From Pelecanus crispus (lineage: Eukaryota; Chordata; Aves; Pelecaniformes; Pelecanidae), in assembly GCF_030463565.1 (NCBI RefSeq), contig NC_134643.1:8726657-8790656 (forward strand): a stretch of DNA of 64,000 bases. Reading direction: 5' to 3'. A program made the position numbers and the translations under genes. This document shows, in pieces, positions 49,501 to 61,500 of the stretch (positions are counted from its first letter, which is position 1; the number at the start of each line of letters is the position of its first letter). Under the pieces are notes generated by a model. The model saw only the letters and a program-made list of their open reading frames with translations. It did no database searches and was not told the origin of the DNA.

Positions 49501-52500
49501 AGTGGCAAGCAGCACAAGTTACAACATGGAGAAATTTTAGATACCAAGAAAAGAATTTGTAGTGTGAGGGTGATCATATGCTGAAACAAGGGCCCACAGA
49601 GTCTGTGGGATCTATATCCATGGAGATAAGGTCCAGAGCAGCCTGTTGTAACTGGACCTGTCCTGGGCAGGAGGTTGGACTAGACTTCTGGAGGTCCCTT
49701 CCAGTCTTGATGTTATTTTATGATGAATTCTTCAATTTTTAAAATGTTACTTAATCTAGCTGATGTTTACTATAAGAAACACATTTTCAAGGTATCGTTT
49801 CAAACTTACAAGCTATTTCCTTGAATTTCAAATACAAAAGTAACAGAAGTCGAGCAAAGATGGCATCAATTTTTACTTCAACAGCTACAGATGATAAAAT
49901 ATCCCAGAGCAGTTTGCGTTTCTGTATTGCAGATTGACACCTGCCTGTTTTATCTGTCAGAAGAAAGATTTGAAATCATTAAGGCATGTTTTCCAGGTAG
50001 TCCTGTGTGGTGGGTCTGCTCGAATCCCAAAGCTGCAGCAGCTGATCAAAGACATTTTCCCAACTGTGGAATTACTGAATTCAATTCCTCCAGATGAAGT
50101 TATTCCCATTGGTGCCGCCATAGAGGCAGGAATTCTGTTAGGGAAAGAGAATCCTTTGTTAGAAGAAGAAGCACTCTTTATTGAGTGTTCCGCCAAAGAT
50201 ATTCTTCTTAAGGTAAGGCTAAAATTATTTAACTTAGAAAATCTTACTGCTGCAATGAATATACAGCACTACTTATGCATGATTGATGTTAAAGAAACTG
50301 TATTGTTTTATTATTAGTTCTACAGATTGACTATTGATCAGCAGTAAGTGGTAACTTAGGTTTATTGATAAAAAAATTGACAGGAGAAACTCCTTGATTT
50401 TAAGGGGAGATAAATTGTGTCTCTGCTATGTTTTAATAGCTGGACTTCTTAATTTATTTATAGGAATGCCTTTTTTTTATACTTGATGGTATGGTACATG
50501 TGCCAGAGAGAATGAATCTATGAATCTTGGATTTCTTTTCTTATGGAGCTGTTATAACACTTCCAGCTCACTAACATACTTAGAGAAAGGCATGAACTTT
50601 CTTTTTTCTTTTTAAAGGGAGTAGACGAGTCAGGGGCTGACAAATTCACAGTGCTATTTCCATCAGGGACACCATTACCAGCTCGAAGGCAGCACACCCT
50701 GCATGCTCCTGGAAACATGTCTTCTGTGTGCCTTGAACTATATGAGTCATTGGGGAAAAGTCCCATGAATGAGGAAGGTAAATTTGCACAGGTGAGTATG
50801 TATATATGGTCATATGCACTTTTAATATCGATGACTGGGAAATCAAGTGCATCAGAGGAAAAAAAAAAATTAAAACTAAAACCAATCCCACCCCTACCAA
50901 AACTTCTTGTTACAAAATTAGAATGACGTGCATCTCTTCAGGAATGGCTTTTAAGCATTCTTCTAAAATGTGTTATGAAGTACTGAAGCACTTTAAGAAA
51001 TTGAAGTCTCCCTTTTGAATTTCTAAATGGCTGAGTTTGATATTTGGCACTACTGTAGTAAGCTCACCTGGCATGAGAGATCATAACCAGTCATTCCAGT
51101 AGTACGTGGATCTCCAAAATTTTAGAAATAAAACTGCTGGAGGTTATGATGTAGCTAGTGTATGTACTGTTGGTTACTTTCTGATCTTCCTACATTGGGC
51201 AGGTTCTTGGTATTAAATACCACATTTGATTTTTCACAGTGGTAAGATGATATGACTAAATCCTCACCCGATATAAAGATATGACTCAGGAGTCAACCTA
51301 CTGAGAGAACACAGCTTGTTTGAAACGGTGATGATGTGCTTACCTTGGCTTCGGTGCACTTACAGCATCAGGGAGGGGGCAGATGTGGCTGAAATGGATG
51401 GAATACTTGAGAAAATTGTTATTCCACCTTGGTTCCGGCCAAAGATCTTTAAGGGGATAGGGAAAAGATGTTACCTGATAATTACAGAACTGATCCTAAG
51501 TAAAGGAACATGCTTAGCTCTTACTGTAGTCTGTGGGAGTTGTAGGTACTACAGCTATCTTAGTGATAGACCTTGGAACAAAAGCACTGAAACAGTACTG
51601 CAAATAGCTAAAAATACATAGATTTGCACTACAGATGAATGAAGTCCACTAGGGCATGCTTTGGTGTTGAATTATTAGTATGAGATGCTAAACAGAATGA
51701 GTTGTGCACCTTAGCTATTGTGTCACTTCCATTAAACTGCTGTGCAAGGATTTAGAGAACTTTAACGTCTTTTTTTTTTTTAATAGATTGTACTCCAGGA
51801 TTTAGATAAAAAGGAGGATGGCCTACATGATATACTAACTGTACTCACAATGAAAAGGTACCCAAAATATTTGTTGTTCTGCTGTTTAACTTGCTATGTC
51901 ACACTTCTTACAAGCACTCTTTTCTCCTGTTACAGAATGTGTAATTTTGTGTTGTGAAATTTCAGCATTTCATTGCTTAGAGGGCTGTGTCCTAGCAGGG
52001 GTAAATTCTGTAGGAATGTGTTTTTTATGCAGTACCTTCTGTGCTGTCATTGTTTGATTCCTAAAGAAATGAAACTTAACACAGTTGTATAGATGATTTT
52101 TATCAACTTTTGAACTGCTGATCAGTTTAACCATGCTTGAGAGCAGTTGATCTCAAGTTTCCTGTGAAAGGGCTCGGGGAATTCTGTTGAATGCCCACAC
52201 TCTTAAGAAAGACTCAAGTACAATCGGTCGTTATTAGTTGCTAAGGAATCCATGAAGGACTTCTCCTGTGCAGCACTTGTGATGAAAACCTGTGGCTCTG
52301 TCTTTTCAGAGACAGGGTTGTTAAGCATGAGAAACAACACCACGGGAAATCAGGCTTCATAAATCTACTTTTTACAGAATTACCTGGTTATTATGGGAAG
52401 GTATGAAGTATCTTATAGCAGGGTGGGGAATGGGGATGACACTATATTGAAGAAACATCTCTTTCTTAGGTCTTAATAGAGGTGCTTGGGATCATTTGAA

Positions 52501-53520
52501 ACAGTCAAAATAGTTTATAAAGATATCAGAAGGTGGAATTCTAAGTAGTCAAAGTATGTTTGTCTTCTGAGGACTGTCCTGAAGTTCATACTGCTTTTCT
52601 AAATAATATGAAAGTTGTCTAGATGTTGCTGAAAAACGAAATCCCTACTTGCGATTTGAGTTCACAGTACTTTGTTTTCTTATGTTAACTATCAGGTGTA
52701 TTAATGCTCTGTTAATAGACTTCACCTAAAATACCTTGTTAGTCATACAGAGCACTTAGCACTGATAAGAAAAACATCTTGGGGGTTATATATGCAACTG
52801 TGTAGTGCAGAAAACCTGCGTTATTTTAAAGGGTTTTTTAGTAATATTTAGGTGAAAAAGATGAGGGAAGGTTCCCTAGAACACATCTATTTCTATCTAA
52901 ATATTACATGTGACTGTTGTATGTCTAGATGAAGTACAATTCAATATTGTCTCTAATCCGTGGATTTTGAAAATTAGGGGCTTCCTCCTTGAAGGAGATC
53001 CTTGGTATTTAAAGACTATTACTACTTTTAAAAAGTCAAGTTCTCATGCTTTGAGAAGACATGCTTATCTGTTGGTTGCTGTTACTCAGAGCTCTCAACA
53101 TGAGTATTTTGAATAATATTACTGTATATTCAATTTACTAAACCTGTACTAAATGAACTTAGTTACAATATTTAAACATGTTCCTGAATCTGTTCCACCA
53201 TATGTAGAGAAGATACATGCTTTAATGGAGAGCAAGAAGTGCCTATCTAAATACTCAATAAACTAAACTTAATTTCATAGATTAATTTTGTCTGTGTTGA
53301 AGCATTTTCTTCCCTGGATATTTTGATGCTCATCTTCTTTCCTTTTGTTTGCATGAAGACTTGCTTATCCTCTGGAACATGCTGTCACGTACCAAGTGTT
53401 GTGTTGCGATAGTCCTAAACTTACCTTTCTCTTTTATCTAGGGATGGGTCCTTGCATGTTACCTGCACAGATCAAGATACCGGAAAGTGTGAAATCATCA
53501 CTGTTGAAGTGGCGTCATAG
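40190..53520 (+). CDS. HSPA14: HSPA14, ribosome-associated Hsp70-like protein (506 aa)
   Basis: Coding exons are 40190-40246, 40526-40606, 40698-40780, 41802-41850, 42677-42770, 42891-42981, 44161-44265, 45080-45241, 46162-46317, 47623-47725, 49997-50212, 50618-50791, 51787-51857 and 53442-53520. Every intron is GT-AG, the phases agree, and the total is 1521 bases. HSPA14 (Hsp70L1) pairs with DNAJC2 (MPP11) as the cytosolic ribosome-associated complex that helps nascent chains fold. The N-terminus [19 protein letters not shown] gives the first phosphate loop, degenerate as is usual for this protein. [14 protein letters not shown] (exon 8) is the second. [16 protein letters not shown] (residues 328-343) is the adenosine and Hsp70 signature motif. 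The chain stops after a short substrate-binding part ([12 protein letters not shown] near the end), with no lid or EEVD, as expected for the family. Compared with human (509 aa) the loop after YEID is about four residues shorter. No disabling change is seen. Confidence 0.97.
40361..40420. repeat. 10-bp minisatellite in HSPA14 intron 1
   Basis: Six consecutive 10-base units of TGCCGTGCCC, the first and third with one substitution, lie inside intron 1 within the CpG island. They create a misleading Ala-, Pro- and Cys-rich open frame. Confidence 0.95.
43287..43321. repeat. Tandem duplication carrying two octamer motifs
   Basis: In HSPA14 intron 6, a 17-base unit containing TTGAAATGCAAATAG is repeated directly. 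Each copy holds a perfect ATGCAAAT, the POU-domain octamer. No evidence of function is visible beyond the motif. Confidence 0.8.
48583..48594. repeat. G12 homopolymer in HSPA14 intron 10
   Basis: Twelve G in a row followed by CGGGCAGGGGC form a potential G-quadruplex on the RNA-like strand. Homopolymer length may be uncertain in the assembly. Confidence 0.9.
48766..49735 (+). mobile_element. Old CR1 LINE in HSPA14 intron 10
   Basis: The plus-strand frame at 48671-49021 contains [20 protein letters not shown] and [16 protein letters not shown], matching the CR1 reverse transcriptase ([20 protein letters not shown], ...LSKFADDTK). The YADD region is degraded. The 3' end (TTGGACTAGACTTCTGGAGG, then TCCCTTCCAGTC, ending ATTTTATGATGA) is a clear CR1 tail in the same orientation. 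The middle portion is heavily diverged. Confidence 0.85.
48976..49027 (-). mobile_element. Short CR1 tail inside the intron 10 CR1
   Basis: TAATAGAATACTTCAGTTGG and AAGGGACCTACAGTGATCAT, then CTAGTCC, on the plus strand is a CR1 3' tail in reverse orientation. It interrupts the plus-strand copy. The copy is very short (about 50 bases). Confidence 0.75.
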
Positions 53521-53620
53521 TCCCTTTTGAAAGGCAACATTTTTCTAAGTTGATTTTTGCCTCTCTTTCTGCGAAAGTGGTGACTGTCTGAGATGTCTTT
53601 AATGATTCTTAGAGGACTGT

Positions 53621-53626
53621 AATAAA
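53621..53626 (+). terminator. HSPA14: HSPA14 proximal poly(A) signal
   Basis: A canonical AATAAA about 100 bases after the stop codon (TAG at 53518-53520) would give a very short 3' UTR. Confidence 0.75.
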
Positions 53627-54086
53627 CTGAAGTAAAACATTAATTTGCCACCAAGTCTGTTTGGAGTAGAAGGAGCGTGGTGTAAAATATTAATCAAGAC
53701 ATGCAGACAGCAGAGCATTGAATTATCAGCGCCTGATTTAAAAAATGCAAAGGGCAAATCCTCATGCCTGTGGTTCAGCAACAAGCGTGTTACATGGTCT
53801 GAAGTTTTTTTTTTCTGTGGACTGATTGGGTCATGTACCCATTCAGCCACATCATCTGCGGCTTCAGCAGCATAACATTGAACCAGCAAGAGCTAAACCG
53901 GTGCAAATCTGCTTTCTAAGTGTACCAAATTGTACTGAAGTCCTGCGTGGTCTTGATGTTGCCTGAAACCGTGGAGGTGATGCCCATTTGTGCTGGATTT
54001 TTTTTTTTTCTGGAGTTACTGTAAGATGGTTTTGTGATGTTACCTGAAAAATGTGTGTAAGGGTTATATCTGCTTATTTATGTGTT

Positions 54087-54092
54087 AATAAA
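54087..54092 (+). terminator. HSPA14: HSPA14 distal poly(A) signal
   Basis: AATAAA about 570 bases after the stop is followed by a T-rich and GT-rich stretch (ATGTTTTTTATG, later TTCTGTGTGGCACTGTTC), as expected downstream of a cleavage site. Together with the signal at 53621 it suggests alternative 3' ends. Confidence 0.75.
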
Positions 54093-54109
54093 ATATGTTT
54101 TTTATGCAG

Positions 54110-54719
54110 ATCCTGGCATCCTCCATTCTGTGTGGCACTGTTCTAATCTGTATGTCTCATATTTGTTTGGATATAAGCTGGTGGCTTTCATTTTAGGTAG
54201 GGGAGTAATAAGAAGGAGACAGAGCGGGCAAGTGTAGTTACAGGATTTAATGTGCAGCTAACGGGGGACAGTTCAGCCCTGGGGCCAGATCTTACCTGGT
54301 GAAGCATTCAAAGTGACACAGTAGAGCCTCAAAATCAGAGAGAAACTAGAGCAAGGATTTGAAGAGCACTGTGGTCAATTACCTGGTTTTAGACAGGCTT
54401 CCCTAATTGTCTTGCGTTTGCAGAATGTGTATTTCGGTATTATTCATACCTCACAAAAGCAACAGATACTGCTTAGCATAGGTAGAAATCTTACTGCGTT
54501 CCAAGGCACTGTCGGTACGGTGGGGTTACCAGCCTAGGCGCGGGCTGTGAGTGGAGGAAGGGCGGGGAAAGCTCTGCCTCCCTCACCCCGGCGCTTCGCA
54601 CCTCTGCAGAATAACTGAGCTGTTGCCCAGTTCCTGCGTGAAACTTCTACAAGGGGTCTTGGACCACGGAGCCCCATTGGTCTCAGCCGGTGCCATGAAA
54701 GAACAAGGAGAAACCGCTT
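54110..54719. other. HSPA14-SUV39H2 intergenic spacer
   Basis: About 0.8 kb separates the distal HSPA14 poly(A) signal from the SUV39H2 ATG. This part has no coding exon. An inverted CCAAT box (ATTGG, 54676-54680) lies at its right end. Confidence 0.6.
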
Positions 54720-55580
54720 CAAATCTTGCCTCGCTCTCCGCAGCCCGCCCGACGCCGGCCGCCCCGCAGCCGCCCCGCAGCCGCCCCGGCCCCCACCGCG
54801 CCGGCGCCGCGCGCCCCCCGCCGCCCACTTCCGGGGGCGGGGCGCAGCCGCGTGGGCCTGGAGCGGGGCTGGCGCCTGCGGCCCCGAGCGCGGCCCGCTC
54901 CAAGATGGAGGGCTGGCGAGGAGGTGAGGCGGCGGCGGCGGCGGCGGCGGCCGCTCGGGCGGTGGCGGGGGACGGGGCCGCCCGGGGCGCCCGGCTCGGG
55001 CTTCCCCTCCCTTCTCCTTGCGCCGGGTGGGCCGAGAGGGAGGGGCGCGGGGGGTGAGGGGGGGCTCCCGTCGGCGCCCCGCGGCGGGGCAGCCGCTGCC
55101 AGCCCCCCTCGCCCGGCTCCGCTCGCACCGCTGCCGCCGCTCGCAGCCGCCCGGCCGCGGCGGGGCCCGCCGGCGGGGCGGGGCGGGCCGGGGAGCCTGC
55201 CCGCTGCCCGGGAGGGGCTGGGGGGAGGGCGGGGAGGCGCCTGAGGTGAACACGGAGCGGGGTGGGGAGAGGCGCCGGGGGGCCCGGGGCGGCCGCGGGA
55301 AGCGAGTCCGCCGCCCCCTCCCCGCCTTTCCCAAACTTGTGGCGCTGCGCCGCGGAGGCGAACTCCTGCGGGGCGGCCCCTTCCCGGCCGGGGCGGGGGG
55401 GCCCGGGGCGCTGCCGACGGCTGCTGAGGCCGGGGAGCCCCGCCGAGCCCCGGCCGGCGCCCAGCGCGGCCCCCGCGGCGTTGCCGGGCTGCGGCGGGGA
55501 GCGGGCCCTCGCCGGCCGCTCGCCGGCCCTCGCCTGCCGCTCGCCGGCCCTCGCGGCCCCTGAGCGCTGCCGAGCTGGCC
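54720..55580 (+). promoter_or_regulatory. SUV39H2: CpG-island promoter of SUV39H2
   Basis: An extremely GC- and CpG-rich island covers the 5' flank, exon 1 and the start of intron 1. About 75 bases upstream of the ATG lies CACTTCCGG (54826-54834), an ETS/GABP site, directly abutting GGGCGGGGC, an Sp1-type GC box. There is no TATA box. Long open frames on both strands here come from base composition alone. Confidence 0.8.
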
Positions 55581-58500
55581 CGGCACCGCGATCCTTCTGG
55601 AAGAGCGCGGCGGATCTCTCTGTCCTCGTCCGGTCACCATGGTTGCATCGCAAGTGCTCGATTCCCCTTGGCTACCTACAGATACTTGGCGGTCTTGCGA
55701 AAGAATGGAGGTGTCCTTGTGGCCGTAGTGCAGTGACGGGATGCTGGACTTGTAGGAAAACTACTCGGTTCTTAGTGCAGCTTTCACCTGTGGAAGTCTC
55801 CGCCCCCCAAAATATTTGTTGCTGTTTATAAATGTACGTGCTGTGCAGAACAAAGGTGCAGGGAGGGAGTCGTTGACGTGCTTCGCTTTACCCCTTGGAG
55901 AGGGTTGAGTTTGAGACGCTGTAGTTGTACAAGAGACTCACGGAATGCTGTCACAAATGATCGTGTGGGGACTCTGGGATAAGGCGTAATGATTTCAATC
56001 TAGCCGAGACATTAAATAGGATTCTTTACCAATTTTCTTATTGTAGCTTGGTATGTGCCATGTCTAGCTTCACTTGAGACTCTCCAAGAATTATGTAGGA
56101 AGGAAAATCTCAGATGTAAATCCATTGGAATCTTCAACAGGAATCTAAAGAGTTATGAGGTGGAATATTTGTGTGACTACAAGGTAGAAGAGGTAAGAGA
56201 AACACAGACCAATTTGATCACTCTTTCAGCTGAAATTTGGAAGTGAGCCGAAGGAAGTTTTGCTCATAATATAAAGTAGCAGGCTGTGAGGACAAAGCTC
56301 TTGCTGATGTTGAACGAAACATCTTTTAAACTTTGACCTGTAAACAGAAAGCGGTATAAGTACTGCTTTCAGTATGTCAAAGGAAGGTCTTTTTCTGAAA
56401 TTACAGAGATGTCAGATTATGAAATGTTTCACCTTTGCGTATCTAGAAGTTAAGCAAAATGCTGATGCTTTTAGGTTGTAGCTTGGTATGTATTATGGTG
56501 CTTCTCCTTTATTTGCAGGTAACAGTCTATATTTCTCTCTTGACTGTTGTAGTCTGTTTGATGAAGAGTTAGGGCCATGTGCTGCAACTGGATTCCTACG
56601 GCTTGATCGTGCCAGTGAAATTCAGTCTCAGGATTTGGCCTTCTTAGAGTTATTTGGCCTTTTTAAAATAAGTACAAAATGTATGCTCCTTGATTATAAA
56701 TAAAATATTACGTGTGTTGAATGGATTACTTTGGGAGGATGGTTGATACGACAAATAGTGTTTTTTAGAGATTTTTTCAGTAAGCTTAGAACTTTTTTTT
56801 TTTGTTCTGTACGTGATACAGCTACATTCTGCCTGTACGTATGAGTCATGCAACTAGTTAGTATAACTTACCTAACAGCCCTTAAGAAACTAGCCTCCTC
56901 CAGGTATAATGTTAGTGATCAAGGTTCGTCCCGGCTGTTTATTTCTTTGCCCCTAGAGATGATATGTGAAGTATCCAAAGTTGTACTCTATGTTAATTTG
57001 CAAACAGAAAACTTGATTTTTCTCTTTTTCCCCAATTCTAATTGTTATGGGGACATCAAGACCTTCAGCACTGTATGCTGTTTCTTAACTCCAGAGCTCT
57101 TTTGTGTTTGTCTGTGTACTCTGTGATGCTGGATTTCGGCAAAAAGAAATGTGGCTGAATCTATATCTGTTTCTGTATTTCAAGGGCACAGAATACTATC
57201 TTGTGAAATGGAAAGGATGGCCAGAATCTTCAAATACTTGGGAGCCTCAGAAAAATCTGAAATGCCCATTGCTTCTTCAAAACTTTCTTAGTGACAAGAA
57301 TGAATACTTGTCTCGGGTGAGAGAAGGCAAAGCACTGAAAGTGAGAAACCATGTTAAAGCTTTGAAACCTGCGGTTGCAGATTACATTGTAAAGAAGGCT
57401 AAGCAAAGAATAGCTCTGCAGAGATGGAAAGAAGAACTCAACAGGAAAAAGAATCATAAAGCAATGATTCTGGTAGAAAACACTGTGGATCTTGAAGGCC
57501 CTCCTTTAGACTTCTACTACATTAATGAGTATAAACCTGCTCCGGGAATAAATGTAATAAATGGAATAACGACTGGCTGTGAGTGCGCTGACTGCCCCGC
57601 TGAGAAGTGCTGTCCAAAGGAGGCTGGTTTTATTTTGGCTTACAATAAACAAAAGAAGTTGAAAATCCAGCCCGGCTTGCCCATCTATGAATGCAATTCA
57701 TTTTGTAGGTGTGGGCCTGACTGCCCTAATAGGATAGTACAGAAAGGTACACCGTATTCTCTTTGCATCTTCAGAACTAACAATGGCCGTGGTTGGGGAG
57801 TAAAGACCCTCCAGAAAATTAAAACCAACAGTTTTGTGATGGAGTATGTTGGAGAGGTATGTATTTATCTCATGTAGATGAATTATTTACAGTATAGGAA
57901 ATGTTGGAGAAAAATCTTGATGAGCTTACTCTCAGTCTTAACACTTCTTGACTTCTACTATACAATAGATTAGTCTACTTTTGAGTAGAGGAATACAGAA
58001 AAAATGTATTGTCCAGAATGCCCTCTATTCCAGGGCAATTGTAAAAGGTTGAGTGTAAAGAGAATAATCCTGTGTGTTGCTAAATGATTATTTTAGATAT
58101 GTGCCCTAGTAGTATTTCTAAAGGCAAGTCCTTCTTTTCTTTCATGGCAGTCATATTGTTCCCTGATCATCTTTATTATTGTAGTTTTTGCTGTTTCCCA
58201 GGCACAGACGTTACCAGACTCCACACACCCAGTCTGTCAGTCCCTTTCCTGTTTTGTCTGAACTTCTAAGCTAGTATTTCCAAACATATTTATTACTTTT
58301 GATTAACATCAAGAATAAGACTTGTAGTATGGATGTTACCTGTTTACTTGATCTCTTACTATTTCAGACAGACGTTTCATGTTATAAAACACAGACCTTG
58401 AGTTAGTCTCGAGATTTTGTATTGCCCTGTGTTTATCTGGTTCGGCCTCTGCTCTGCTTCAGGGCTCTTCACGTCGGTAGCTCCTGGCAGCCTCTCTGAT

Positions 58501-61500
58501 CCCGTCTGTTGTATTTCTGCCACAAGTCTGCCTTGCTACTAAGTTGACTCAGAATAATTCCTGCCGGCCCTTCGTACAAATGTTTATGGTCTTTATTGTA
58601 TTTCCTCCATCCTTCCTGCCCCAAATCATCTAACGTCTCACGGTTGTACCTTTCTTGTAAAAGTACAAGAGATCAGTCATGCAAAATAGCTCTGTTGAGG
58701 GGTTAATGCAGAAAGGCGATTATGTAATTTGTTGCCTAAAGGAAAGAGTGTGTATTTACCCTTTCACCTGGATCTGCTTATTCCCTGCTGCTGAATAAGT
58801 TCTCAAATTGGGAAAGATTTTAGAGGGATTTTTTGTCCAGTTCCACATTTCATATCTGTCATGCTGACAAACTGTGATTGCTGAGTCAGCACAACAGAAT
58901 ACGTTCAACGCAAAGGGGTGTAGATGAAGTTGTTTAAGCTGTTGCTTCTGTCAAAAGTGACTGTAGTTCTTCTCTTCCTTTGGGGAGTTTATGGATTTCT
59001 ACCTTGTGCTGAAACATGCTAGCCTAATTCCGTAGATTCAGCTGAAGGGATGTATCTGTCTTAAGTTGTCATGAATAGGATCTTTCATTGCTGTCAAAAA
59101 TAGCAGGAAGAGGTGCTTCTAGGGAGGGAGGAGATGAATACTGGACTGTAAATATGACTGGGTTGTAAAGACTGATACCTGTTGATCTTTGCCTGTGCAA
59201 AGGGAGAAAGTTGAAATTTTATTTTATGTGAAGTAAACAAGGCTTTCTGGGTCTAATGAAAAAATTGTGTGTATAGAAACTTCAAGTAGAAACAGTTGAT
59301 TGTATCTGTCATCATCAAAACTTGTAATAGAAGGTGCTGATATTTATTTTCCTGAGATGAGGTAGCGCTGTGTATCAGCTGTAGACAAATTACATCCAGA
59401 GAAGCCTCAGTCGCTTATTAGTTTAGCTGTATGTATGTATGTATTCTTTATTCATTAGAGATGGAATGCTATTTCAACAACAAAAAGCAAATGTGATATT
59501 TACTAAGTAAAGTGGGTTTTTTTCCTAACTTGGTTGTGATTTTTGTTTTAATTTAGTAATAGTTAATAATATGATGCAGGTTTCTTTTTTCTCTCTTTTT
59601 AGGTGATTACAAGTGAGGAAGCAGAGAGACGAGGCCAGCTCTATGACAACCAGGGAAATACATACTTGTTTGATTTGGACTATGACTCAGATGAATTTAC
59701 AGTAGATGCAGCTCGATATGGAAATGTGTCCCACTTTGTGAATCACAGCGTAAGACCTTGTTTTGTATACTAAGAATTTGGAGAATTATCCTAATTGTGC
59801 CAGAAATATCTTCTATTGTAAATATTTTCTTACCATATTCACAGTTTTTCTTGAGTGGTTTGTTTCATGCCAGCACGGTCCAGTCAGTTAGATGACATAA
59901 TACATAGAACGGAATACTTAGCCTTACTCGGAGTAGGACTACCTACAAAAATCTGGGAGTGAGATGCTGCCTGCAGTGGGCAGCTGGTAGCACTGGGGTT
60001 GTCACTGACTCTGCTCATTCTAGACAACCAAAATAGGGTTGGTTTGGGTGTGGGTTTTTTCCAAGTAACTGAAAGACGCGATGCTCGAGAAGTACTTAAT
60101 AAAATTAGTGAATTAGTGAATGATAGGAATTGATGCATTATTTTGTAGCAGGGCAGGATGGGGGGTTATGCCGAATGTTGTCCTTCAAACACTGGTAGAG
60201 GAAAAAATTGAAAATTCCTATGCTTTCTTTGGTGTTTTTCCCTTGTAGATACCTTTTTCCCCCCTCATATCAAATCTAAACTTGTAAAAGCACTCAAAAG
60301 TAAATTTTAAATGGGAAATTTTTGTAGTGTTTTATTTCCTGTTCAACTGAAGTACCTAAAGCAAGCAGGCTGAACTGCATCTGGAAAGGAATTGTGTATC
60401 ATTCCCGAGCTAAAAATTACTGTTTCTTTCTGATGTAATATTTGTGAGGTATGCAGTCAGTGTTTACAAATACAGTAAATTCATGTCTTCAGCTTTGTGA
60501 GCTGATGGCGTTGGTATTTCATGTGGGCTTGACAGGGAGAAGGATGAAGAAGAGTTTTGGATACAGCCAGTTGCTCTTCACTTTTGGAAATCAGAGTGAA
60601 GTATTCTCACACTTCAGTGTGAAGTTAAACATCTGACTTCATTCCTGGTTCTTTAACATGGGATATATTTCACTCTTAAAGAGCAAAAAAGTGCACAGAG
60701 TTTTACAAACCATCCCAGTCACTACTGACTTCTGACACTTAATCCAGAAAAACCGATAAAGTGGTTTCTAGTTCCTGCTTAGTGTCCTTGATCCTCCCCC
60801 TGCCACCTAGCCCATAGTGGATAATTCAGAAGCCAAGCAGGTTAGCAGTTGAAAATAGAAATTTGTTCACAGTGTGAAGGTATTGTTTCTGGCCTGGAAG
60901 CAATGCTTAAACCTAAACACAGAATGCTGAGTGAGTGTGGCTTGGAATGCTAAGTTGGTTTTTTTTCTTTGAACTTTAATTATTTTTGTGGGTTTTGTAG
61001 GTAAATACTAACCTTAGTATTTACCTACAAACCTTTGTTTGTCATCTTTTGAAGGTACCATATTGTTTTTTTAATCGGCTGTTGCATATTAGTGTAGTCT
61101 ATGTACTCTGTAAAGGTTGCCTTCTTGAAAGGACTCAGCCCTAAGCTATGAATGTTCTCCTTTAACATTTAACGCTATTTCAAGAATGTAATTTGTTGTT
61201 CTCTTCTGAAATCCATTTCAGACTTCTGTCACTGAGAGAAGAACCAGTTCTTGCTTTCCTGTGACCTTGGTTCACTTAAACACTTCAGTGAAATTTATTG
61301 TGCAGTTTTCTTAACAGAGACTATGTAAATTTTTGCCTTACAGTGTGATCCAAATCTTCAAGTCTTCAATGTATTTATCGATAACCTCGACTTGCGTCTT
61401 CCTCGAATAGCGCTGTTTTCTACACGAACCATCAAGGCTGGAGAAGAGCTAACTTTTGACTATCAGATGAAAGGTCTGCAGATTTTAACACTGTTCTTGC

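Noticed and set aside
54534-55653. Very long open frames on both strands in the SUV39H2 CpG island (up to 368 codons)
   Set aside because: They are Pro-, Arg-, Ala- and Gly-rich in every frame at once, which is what extreme GC content gives. They have no domains and overlap the known promoter and exon 1.
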